NCBI GenBank assembly: GCA_916613615.1
Contig: OU744726.1
Coordinates: forward strand, 59,784,987-59,848,986
From: Steromphala cineraria
Taxonomy: Eukaryota; Mollusca; Gastropoda; Trochida; Trochidae
DNA length: 64,000 bases
Reading direction: 5' to 3'
Each line of letters opens with the position of its first letter. Within the stretch, counting starts at the first letter, position 1. Made by a program: the position numbers and the translations under genes. Shown here piece by piece: positions 12,101-24,100 of this stretch. Under the pieces are notes generated by a model. That model ran no database searches, was not told the DNA's origin, and saw only the letters and a program-made list of their open reading frames with translations.

Positions 12101-15100
12101 AAAATATGTACACTCAGGGGCAAAAGAAACGATACCATATAAAATGCATGATAGGTTAATCTACGATTGATAGTTACGGCTGAAACAGGGTTAATTCATG
12201 TATTCAAGAGCTAACTGAACTAAGTTTTTAATTTCAGAGCTATATCTGTTAACGCTTTTGAAATACAAGCCTTTCAAAAAACGCTGTTAAAAAATCTCCT
12301 TAACTAGACGAGATAGGATAGTGAAAATGGCCCTTTTTCTTGTTTTTAAACCAAAACGCAGGCAAAATGCGAGAACAAATTAACTTCTACAAGGGTTATT
12401 TATATTGATAACATCTTAGATTTTATAGATTTTAAAATTTCATAATTATTTTATTCCAATTCCAAAGATTATGACCAAAAATAACATCGAACAAGCTGTT
12501 TTTTGACCCCTCGTGTATTTGAACAGTCATACAATTAAAGTATTATACTTTGATTTTTGAAATTGTGAGTACTTCTTCACAACTGATGAGCCTATCACAA
12601 GGGCTCACAGTCGCATTTCATTTTGTTTTGTACTCTTTTGAAAAGTTGGTATCGTTTCTTTTGCCCCTGAGTGTATTTATCGTTATCCTTTGCATTTCAG
12701 TAAGATTTGTGGGATTCGCTTCAACAAAGGAGATGCTTGACTACTACAGTTACAATTCTGAAAAGGTCAATTTTGCAATTGATTTTAAAAATGTCAAGAT
12801 GGAAGATACAACCTTGCCAAAGGACATACGATATGCACTACGACCCCCTGTGGAATATATTGACCACTGGTTGACCGAAGAAACTGCCCCCTTTGTCCAG
12901 TCGGGGCTACCGTCATACACTTCCCAACCAGGTATTGATGTCCACTGTGATCAGAGATAACTATAATGTTAAAACGATGACTGTTGGTAATACATTAATG
13001 TAGTTTCTAGATAACTTTTGAACCATGTGTAATCTGTGAACAAGACGAGGACAATAGAGCATCTTTTAAAGGGACAGTAGCACGTTTTTAGGGGGTAAAT
13101 AAGGTGATGTCAGGAAAATGGAAATTAATGGTTCCCATTGAAAGACAATGCATTTACCTCAATGGAGCAGTAATAATTCAAATATATCACATAAAGTTAA
13201 GCCATGCGATTTCTTTTTCTTACACAAAATGAATTTAAGGTGTTCACATAAAATGGCCGCCAATGGATTTTAGGTGAATCGTCATACTTCTCCTCTGACT
13301 ATGAATACTTGGTTTGTTTTATGAAATTTTTTATACTATCACAATAATACATTTAACAATATCGTACAATTATCAGTGAAAATTTTAAGATATAAAATTA
13401 TAAAAAAAACGTGCTACTGCCGCTTTAATAGAGAGAAAGTTTGACCTATAATGTACGATGAACCTTTGGCAGCAGGCTATTTCCTGTGGATCTGTTAACA
13501 ATGATATAGAGTAGGTATATTTATTCTTGTATAAGTATATTCTAGTTTCACAAATTTGAAGGTACGATTGTACTACAACGTATTGACAAATAAAGAAAGA
13601 ATTGAATTTCGTATTTGCTTTAACAACGTATTTTGCATACGTTTTAGCATCCTCGATAATCCAGCGCTTTCGTTCCGATAAATCTACACTACAAGCCCTG
13701 GAAAACTTTACAAGGTTTTACCTCGAACTAAAATTTCTCCCTTTGCAATGACTCAGCAAAACGCTTGCTTGATTAGTCGAGTTGTTTACGCAAGTAGTGT
13801 CTGCGTTTCGTTTCTGATTGGATAAACTTGGATGCAAAGGGTGGTCTTTGGTTCGAGGTAAGTTTTCCAGGGCTTTTAGTGTAGATTTATCGGAACGAAA
13901 GCGCTGGATTATCGAGGATGACGTTTTAGGGGATTGCTTACATGAACACAACCTCAAATTATCAATATCAAAAGCTAGGCCGACATTCCATGTGTCCGTA
14001 GTGCGCAATGCATGATGCGTATTTAAACATCTTACGCAAATTGAAATGGAAGATTGATTCCATGTACGCGTAGTGCGTGATGCGATACGCATAGTGCGTG
14101 TTTGTATTACGCGTACAGGGAATCAATTCTATTATTTAAGTGTAAAGTGTAAAGTGTAAAATACGCATTTGCTCACGAATTGCTCAATACGCATTACGCA
14201 CTACGGGCAAATGGAAGACCGGCTCTAAGTATAAGCACATCCTTTCCAGCCTACGAGTCTAGCGGCTTCATGATTCTGCAACGTTCAATCGACGAGGCTA
14301 TCATCAACTACTGGAAGCCGTCTACCAGAACCACCCTCCACAACCTCAACATCTCCCTGCAGATGATGCCGGAGCCGGGGATGCTGCTTGATCCCATGAT
14401 CCCCATCCTCCAGACTATCTTCCCCGTGTTCCTCATGCTCAGTTTCATATTCCTGGCCGTGCATACCACCAAGCAAATCGTATACGAGAAGGAGAAAAAG
14501 TTAAAGGTTTGATATACCAGCTGTATTTATCTTGATATCATCAATGCCTTGTACGATCAATTGAAGAATTTGTTGAACTGATATCACATCCCTCTTTTTC
14601 ATTTTTGGATTCCATGATGGTGAAACTTTTCTCTGGCTGTGTCTCCAAGAATCAACTGAAACAGTTTGCATATAACGTCCCATGAATACAGTATAATGAC
14701 GTTCAACTATTATCTCTGATCTGCCTGAATATTTATTTGATGATATCCTTCAGTCGTAGTTGGCATCAATGATACTCGAAACATATCTATCATGTCATCA
14801 TGGCTCTGTTTGCTGTATTCGATTATGTGCTTATCCAGGATCTCTCTGTTGCATCTCTGGTTCTGATTCCAGGAATCCATGAAGCTGATGGTAGAACGCA
14901 GGAAGGGTTGAATAGGACAGTGATTGGGTTTGGGTCTGGCCTTGCCTAGCATTTGTGGAAAGTATAAACGCACATCCAGTACGTCTGTTGCATCTCTTGT
15001 TCTGATTCCAGGAATCCATGAAGCTGATGGGGCTGAGTGCCGGCGCCCACTGGGCCTCCTGGTTCATCTACAGCTTTATCTACGTTGTTATTATCATGGC

Positions 15101-18100
15101 TCTGTTTGCTGTATTCTGTGGAGTGGATGCCAGTGGTAATGGAGCCCCACTTGCTAACGGTGACCCGAGCCTCTTCTTCGTGTTCCTCATCTGCTATGGA
15201 GTGGCCATCATAACCTACTGTTTCATGATCAGCGTCTTTGTACAGAGAGGTAGTAGGATTTGTTCAATACTCATGGGAGACAATAGACATTTGTCAGCAG
15301 TTTATTCATTTTTCAATGCACCAAACCATTAATTTTGTGTTTCCCTGTCCCAAATTCGGAAGTTTGCGAAGGGCGCCTAGAAGGTAGATTTAAAGATAAT
15401 GATAAATCTTAAACATCCACTAATATCGCCATTACCACTTCTCGATTTTGTATAGATAACGAGGCTGATTCTGTTTATGACGTCACAAAAAGGTGGGCCT
15501 GACCAGTCATGCATTCACTGGTTTGTGATCAGATAGATCTAAGGGGCCCGTCAAAAGTGGCTTACAAAAACGGTTTTCATTACCAAACTGAACATATTTG
15601 AGTAGCGACCTTTGACGCACTTTACAATATTGTAATCAGATTTTCATATATTCCCAAGAAAATAGTGAAATATGTCCATGGTCATGTGAACTTTAAGAAC
15701 TTCCTGTCTGGCCATAAGCAATACTGGACTTAAAACAATATTTAGTTGACAATCACACCCAACAAGTGCTTAAAAGTAATTGTTTGAGTCTGTTCCTAAC
15801 GATATATTTATCTAAAGGCAGCTCCAGTAGAGAATCTTACCCAAGTTTCTTTTCTGATATAAAATATATTAACACAAATTGATGAACGTTAAAAGTATCC
15901 AAGGCTTTCCGATCATATTTTACTTTTAACAACGAATCTTTGAACCCTGCATTACCCATAGACTGCAATTGCAGTGATGTCATTGCATTTTCACATCGTA
16001 ATATGTATGACGTCATAACAATGTGATGTCCTTATTTAGTGATATGTCGTGTACTTGGCAATATTAGTACCTGTCAATCTACTGTCGAAACGATAAATTC
16101 TAGGAGATAACGCTCGGTCTTCCAAAAGTGATAATATGTTGAAGTTTTGGATGATAATATCCAATATCAAATTATGTCATCGACAGGATTTTTTTAATTG
16201 GCCATACACTATCCCTGTTTATATATTGGACTCCAAACAAACCCCAATCAAAAGGATATATGAATTTTTTTTAACAAAACAAATATGGAAACAAACAAAA
16301 ATTGATAAGCAATAAAAAAATGTCGGGTTTCTTGACTCCAGACATCTGCTTCAATGAACATAATATCACGGTACCACGGTGAAGTCAGCTGAAGTATGGG
16401 CTAACTTCAAGCCTGAAATGGTAACCATTGGCAATAGACAACAGTTACTGACTCAAGTCCCTGGCACACGTGAATCATAAACGCTAAGACCGTTATATAT
16501 TATTTATTTGATGAATAGCAATTTACGTTAAATTTCAGCAAAGCAATATGTGATGAATTTCACGGAGCGTCTCTTTAACTGATCTTAATCAGGGTTGCAC
16601 AGACACAATTCGGACCCATTACAATAAAACTGTTGTCGCTATCCTGTCTCAGGGTACGAATGTTACGTTAACTCCACTAATATGTACCCTAGGTTTAGAA
16701 GCTAGATTCGCTCGTATATAGCCAATCAAATCATATTCTCGTTGAAATATTATCGTGAAGGTGGCGAGAAAATGATTTGATTGGCTATACCCCAAGTCTG
16801 GCCGCGCGAGTGAATCTTGCTTCTGAGCCCAGGGTACAGATTAGTGTAGTTAGCGTAACGTTCGTACCCTGAGACAGGATGTGTTGTCGCCAACCGTTTA
16901 GACGACCATTTTACCATGTAAATAGCAACAATTCACATTTTTATGGTGTTCACTATATTAGATAATCAAATAACCCTTACAATTGAGATCGGCACACAAA
17001 CAGCCGTCAAGTTGTGGTTTTGTTACAAGATTCTTTGACCTCTTCCAGCAAACGTTGGAGCAGCCATCAGTGGTATATGTTTCTTCATATCCTACTGTCC
17101 ATACTTCTATCTACATTCCCAATATCAGAGATTGACCAGGACTCAAAAACTTGCATGCTGCCTCGACCTTAACCTTGGGATGGCCTTTGGAGCCTACGTC
17201 ATCGCTCTGTATGAAGGCACCGGTCAGTATAAATGGGTACTTATAGGTCTTGCTGAGATTATTTTGACTTGTACAATTCTTTTCGACTTAAATGGTGCCA
17301 ACTTTACTAAATTGCATGTACACTTTATCATAAAATTACCAAGTAAAACTTCTGTAAACAATCTCATTAGCATTTGTTAAACTTGTAACCATGTGACAAT
17401 CGTGCGTCTTTCTGTGACAACCCATTAAATGATATTTTGTTGTATCCAAATAACCTGTTGATCCGCTGTTACCAAGGTGAGGGGGCCCAGTGGTCAAATA
17501 TCTCCCAGCCCGCCTCTCTGGACGACAACTTCTCTCTACTGGACGCCATCTTGATGTTGCTGCTGGACACGTTTCTCCATCTGCTGGTCACGTGGTACGT
17601 GGACAATGTCAGGCCTGGCGAGTTCGGCGTCCCAAAACCTTGGTACTTCCCTTTCACGGTGAGCCAACTTTTATAAATTCTGTGGAAGTCATCTGTTATC
17701 GTTAATGCACACATCTTGATACTTTCCCTTTGTTTTAAGCTCATGTACGGAAACTGAGTACCATGGCGAGAAAAATGCGCAAACTATGTCTATTGCGCAA
17801 GTTATGCACAAACCATGCGTTATATATATTAGTATAAATGAAAAACCACACTGTGCGGTCGAATACTCATTATCACTTGTCATTGCGCCAGATTCCTCAG
17901 TGATACGCTTTGGTACCTGACCATGTTCATCGTCTGTTAACTTTTTCTGGAAGAGGGCTATCCGTTGAAAGCAGCCTTATATAGAGCTTCACTTCACAAT
18001 GATTTTAAGTAGTGCTTGCAGTGTACAGTGGTTTCATTATCTAAAACATTTATAAGATTTATTACTTTATAGATCCACAATTACGGGGAAATGATTGTAA

Positions 18101-21100
18101 CGCTTTTCACTTCATGTATATTAACCTTTAACTTACTTTCTTAGCTACTTCACTGAATTGTTATTTTATGTTTACTATGCATTTAAATTTTGATAGATGC
18201 AATTGTCTATTTATGTTATTTTGTTCTTATATGCTGTTTCAGAGGACGTATTGGTGTGGCAACAGACAAAAGGAAGTTAAGAACCCTCTTCTGACAAATA
18301 ATGATGAGAATTACTTTGAAAAGGATCCAACTGGTTTGGACATTGGAATATCAATTCAGAAATTGACAAAGGTAATTATCTGATATCGGGTAGAGTCACT
18401 ATTGACAAACGATTGAAACCGTTGATTGATTTTACTCATGTATACAAATATTTAAACAAGTGCACGAGAAATATGCATAATCTTTAGATAGGAATAGAAA
18501 AATAAAAAACCCCAGGAAAGTTGACAGTCAACATCTTTTTGCTTGTTGATATAGACTCGATACTACAAAGCAAACGAGAATGCGAAAACAACATCTTGAC
18601 TTTTCTTATAAGAAATGAGGCTATGCCCAATTTTACCATCTGCCTTTATGGATTAAGTTCTCCATTGACGCTATCCAAGAGGTTATACACTTTTCAATAT
18701 TTTCACTTAATTGTTATGTGCAGGTGTTCGGGAGCGGAGGCAAGAAGAAGGTAGCTGTGGACGGGATGAGTCTCAACATGTACCAGGATCAGATCTCCGT
18801 ACTTCTAGGACACAATGGAGCTGGCAAAACAACTACCATGTCTATGTTGACAGGTCAGTCATATCAACCATGTCTATGTTGACAGGTCAGTCATATCAAC
18901 CATGTCTAGTTGACAGGTCAGTCATATCAACCATGTCTATGTTGACAGGTCAGTCATATCAACCATGTCTATGTTGACAGGTTAGTCATATCAGCCATGT
19001 CTATGTTGACAGGTCAGTCATATCAACCATGTCTATGTTGACAGGTCAGTAATATCAACCTGGTCTATGTTGACAGGTCAGTCATATCAACCATGTCTAT
19101 GTTGACAGGTTAGTCATATCAGCCATGTCTATGTTGACAGGTCAGTCATATCAACCATGTCTATGTTGACAGGTCAGTCATATCAACCATGTCTATGTTG
19201 ACAGGTCAGTCATATCAACCATGTCTATGTTGACAGGTCAGTCATATCAACCATGTCTATGTTGACAGGTCAGTCATATCAACTATGTCTATGTTGACAG
19301 GTCAGTCATATCAACTAGGTCTATGTTGACAGGTCAGTCATATCAACCATGTCTGTTTCCAGGTCAGTCATAACCACAATAAACTGGAAAAGACGCGTTG
19401 TAAATTTACTCATATGACGTTATAATTACAACAACTAATAAGTGATGGAAAAAATAGAAAAATCGTATTTACATTCCATGTTTGTCGTTTAAGGATTCAT
19501 CCCAGCTACAGGAGGAACTGCTATGGTGAACGGTTACGACATCAACACTGACATCCAGAGTGTACGAGAGAGTCTGGGTCTGTGTCCTCAACACAACATT
19601 CTCTTTGATACTCTCACAGTCAAGGAGCATCTCGAATTCTTCGCTAGTGTAAGTTTATCATAAGAGTCAAACAAGAGAATGTTTTTTTTAGGCGAGATAA
19701 AAGAACAAAGTATAAACTAAAGAATTGTTTAGTATATCATACAATATTAAGTCAGGTCATCCTACGATAGCTATGGACCTTGTTTGCCTACCATTTATTG
19801 TTCTTTTTTGAGTTTGTTATTTTTATTCACTCTACAACAGTTAAAAGGCTATATCCTAAATTGGGTCTTGCGGGCGATTCTAGCGTCTGAGCCCAGGGTA
19901 CAGATTAGTGGAGTTAGGTAATGTTTGTACTCTGAGACAGGATGTTACTATATATGTTTAGAGTTCTTTTTTAAATTCAGACCCCAAACGTATTTGGCTA
20001 CCATTACTATTCATAGCTAGAGTTTAAATTCTGTTGTTCACTCTACAACAGTTAAAAGGCTGTCCAAGGAAGAAGGTCAACGAGGAGGTAACCAACACCC
20101 TTCAAGACATGGGACTCCAGTTAAAGAAAGATACTCTGGCTCATAAACTCTCTGGCGGACAGAAACGCAAGCTGTCTGTGGGCATTGCACTCATTGCTGG
20201 ATCCAAGGTATTCATTGCTTGTAATACCTTCTCAATGTTTTAGATCTTGTTTTCTAAAGCCTTATGTAACTGCTTGTAAGGTACAGAAATAAGTTTTGTT
20301 TTGTTTTGAATGAATGCTGTTCTCTCTCTCATCAGATTGTCATCCTTGACGAGCCGACTTCCGGTATGGACCCGGCGGCTCGACGCCAGACGTGGGATAT
20401 CCTGCAGCGGAACCGGAAGGGACGGACAATGTTGCTGACCACTCACTTCATGGACGAGGCTGACCTTCTGGGTGACCGAATCGCCATCATGGCCGAGGGT
20501 GTGGTCAAGTGCTGTGGGACATCATACTTCCTCAAGAAACGCTATGGTGAGCAGAGAGTGAATATGCGCTAAAGGTTCTTTCAGTGCAATTTGAAAAGGA
20601 AAATATGATATTTCACCTGCTTGGACAAGGAATTTATGTTATTTTACTTTCTTATCGGCATCAATACGTCACATATTGCAATAAATACGTTGTTTATGCA
20701 CCAATGTGTTCTCCATCACATCAGCTTCAGCTTAAATGCCCATGAAAAACATGTATTAATGTGTTGCCTAAATGACAAATCAAACAAGTCAATGTCAGTA
20801 TGATTAATTTCACTTTGCTTTGAATACACCAATACACTTAAAGGGGCAGTAGCACGTTTTTTGATAATTTTATATTTTAAAATTTTCAGTGATAATTGTT
20901 AGTTAATGTTAAATGTATTATTTTGACAGTGTCAACAATGTCATTACACAAGTCAATCATCCATAGTCGGAGGACAACGTATGAAGATTCACATAAAATA
21001 CATAGGCGGCCATTTTTGTGTGAACACCTTTAATTCATTTTCTGTAAGAAAAAGGAATCACATGGCTAAACTTTACGTTAAATAATTGAATTATTACTGC

Positions 21101-24100
21101 TCCATTTAGTTTGAATACATTGTCTTTCAATTGGAACCATTAATTTTCATGTTCCTGACATCACCTTATATTCCCCCTAAAACGTGCTACTGCCCCTTTA
21201 AATGATTTTCACCAAGGCTTTTTTCCGAGGAGAACTTTTTTTATGACTTCAATAGGTGCCGGTTATCATTTGGTGATGGTAAAGGAACCAACATGTAAAG
21301 TGCCAACTGTGACATCCCTTGTGACAGAGCACATACAGTCAGCCATGATGGAAAGCGAGATTAACGCTGAAATCTCGTACCTGCTACCAAACGACCAATC
21401 ACACAAGTTTGCAGGACTCTTCACGGAGTTAGAGGAGAGGGAAGAAGAACTTGGTATCACCAGTTTTGGAACTTCAGCAACTACCATGGAGGAAGTCTTT
21501 CTCAGGTTTGAAATTATCAGAATGAAGGGTAATTTAATGGCAGATTCTTTGGATAATTTGGTACTCAATACATCAAATAAGTTCTTCCTTATCCGTTACT
21601 TCTCTTTTGCTTCTCAACAAGACAGTCAGTCATTGAAGTTGACACAATCCATCAAATCCTTTCAGGGTAGAAAATGATGACCATATGACTGACACTGATA
21701 AACCAGAAGGTTCAACTTTGGGGAAGATGTCCGTCTTTGACATTGAAGGGGAAAGTGGTAATGTCTTAGGTAAGTCAAAACGTAGGATTATTGAAAATCA
21801 TTTTTTGTTTGTCAGATTATCCTTCATGATAAAATTTTGCAACATTTTCTAGAAGCAGGTGAATATGAATTAGAAGTTGATAAAGCCTTATTTGAACAAA
21901 ACTTGGAAATAATTTTGTTAACGAATAATATTTTTTAAATTTTATTATTATTATCACAAATGCATATCTGAATTCCTTATCCCGTTTTGGACATTGATGA
22001 CATGTTTTCCTGTCATTGCCTTTTCAGAATTCAACCAAGGATTCAGGAAATCAACTGGATTACTTCTCCATTTTTCCCGTTTCCGAGGAGTATTCATCAA
22101 GAAGTGTCTTCACAGCTGGAGAAACAAAACCCTCGCCATCATCCAGCTACTCCTCCCAGTCCTCTTCACTCTAGCTGCTCTCGCCATCAGTAAGATCAAG
22201 CCTTATCAGGCTAAAGAAGTACCCTTGACCTTGGACTTGTCACCCTTCAGGGAACCATATATATCTTTGAAAGACGAAAATTCATCAATGGCCGATTCCT
22301 ATAGGTCCCAGTTCTCTGGCTCAAGCGCGATAGTGAAGGATATTACCACAGACCCTACCACTTACTTTTTTGACGAGGGACATTCGCTTGGAAGAGGGGC
22401 CTATAATAAGAAGATGGTTATCGGTGCCTATTTTGAGGGAAATCAAAATATCACTGGATACTACAATAGTCACCCATTTCACAGTCAACCGATATGCTTG
22501 TCCTACATAATGAATTCAGTGTTGCAACATTTCACATCCTCGGATTTCTCTTTCACAACAATCAACGACCCATTGCCCTTCAACGCTACAGCTTTTACTC
22601 GTCACATGGAAGGAATTTCACGATTACTTGGGTTCTCTGTGGCTTTCTGCATGCTCTTTGGAATGGCCTTTCTGACCTCCTCCTTTATCTACTTCCTGGT
22701 CAAGGAACGCCAGGTCGGCGCCAAACATCTCCAGACAGTCAGTGGAGTCGGACCCTTCGTCTTCTGGATGGCCAACTTCCTTTGGGACTTCATCAACTTC
22801 CTGATCCCCAGCTTGCTGCTGCTTGTGGTGTTTGCAGCATTCCAGTCTCCAGCCTATGTGGATGATGGGCGGCTCGGGCTTGTCTTCCTGCTGTTGCTGG
22901 TGTATGGAATGGCGGTTCTGCCATACATGTATCTGTTTCAGTTCCTGTTCAAGTCTCCTGCAACTGGCGTCGTCGTCGCCATCATCTTCAATATTGTAAC
23001 AGGTGAACCTAGTTTTCAGATCATTGCATTATAGAGTCATATACTGTTGAATTTTGGATAATATTTTGAAAAGTGAGATGAGAAAGCATTTATTTCATCC
23101 AATGTAAACTTAAAACAGTGTCCTCATAGTAATTTAAACATCTAACAAATGTCTTGTTGGAGGAAAGTGTGATAAAATCTTGAAACAGACTCACTAGCTG
23201 CTGATGGTAGAATTAAATGAAGAATATTTTTTACAGGTCTAGCTACCCTACTGACGAGTTATATGCTGAACCTCTTGAAGCAGTTCCTGGAAGAAATGAT
23301 AGTTCATGCTCATGATTGTAACATGGCATTTTCTATTTTGTTTCCTCATTATAATTTCGGTCAATCCATGGTAAACATTTTCACCAACCACTACAACCAG
23401 CAAAACTGCATCAAGGATGATTCAGGAAAGTGCAGAGGTTTGTTGAAATCGTATTTTTCACTTTACTATTATCAACTGAAAGATTATACAGCTGTGTACC
23501 TTAAGTTTGTTCACTTACCTACGTATTCTAGTGCAAATATCATGTAATTTTCATTGTCTTAAACGCATCCTAGCATTACGAAAACGAAACGGATATTGTT
23601 GATATTTCAAGTTACAATTCAGTTTGAGTTAACATATTGGTAAATCGTACCTAACAGATAACCTTAGCAAGTTTGACAAGACTTTGAAATTTTCTAATTC
23701 TCTCAAATTCCAATCAATAAATAGATGTGTTCCGTTCTAGTTATATGTAGGAGGGAACGATGCATTGAGATTGCCGAGAACTACCTAGCGTGGGACCAGC
23801 CTGGAATTGGGCGACACATCTTCTTCATGCTGATCCAGTGCGCAGCCTGTTTGCTTATCGTTCTGATGATTGAGTATCATCTTCCTCAGCGTATCTGGTA
23901 CCTGATCAATCCTAGTAACGACTCATCACAGGTCGCAAGTACAGAGGAAGAACAGGCTGACGTAGCGAATGAGAGGGAAAGAGTTAAAGCTCTCGATGTA
24001 GGAACAGATAACTCAGATGCTCTTGTCTTGAAGAACCTTTGCAAACGCTATGGGAACTTTGTTGCTGTGGATCATCTCAGCGTTGGAATACCAGAGAAGG

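Noticed and set aside
13718..14092. Long frames on both strands in intron 2
   Set aside because: They run across the inverted repeats of two MITEs.
17469..17744. Minus-strand 91-codon ORF
   Set aside because: Antisense of transporter exon 6; no splice or domain support.
18711..18977. 88-codon ORF over the exon 8 region
   Set aside because: Wrong frame relative to the ABC transporter; it reads exon 8 and the minisatellite out of frame.
18854..19362. Regular 32-bp repeats as a CRISPR array
   Set aside because: No unique spacers between repeats, the units are directly adjacent, and the locus is an animal gene intron.
21266..21568. Minus-strand 100-codon ORF
   Set aside because: Antisense of transporter exon 12.
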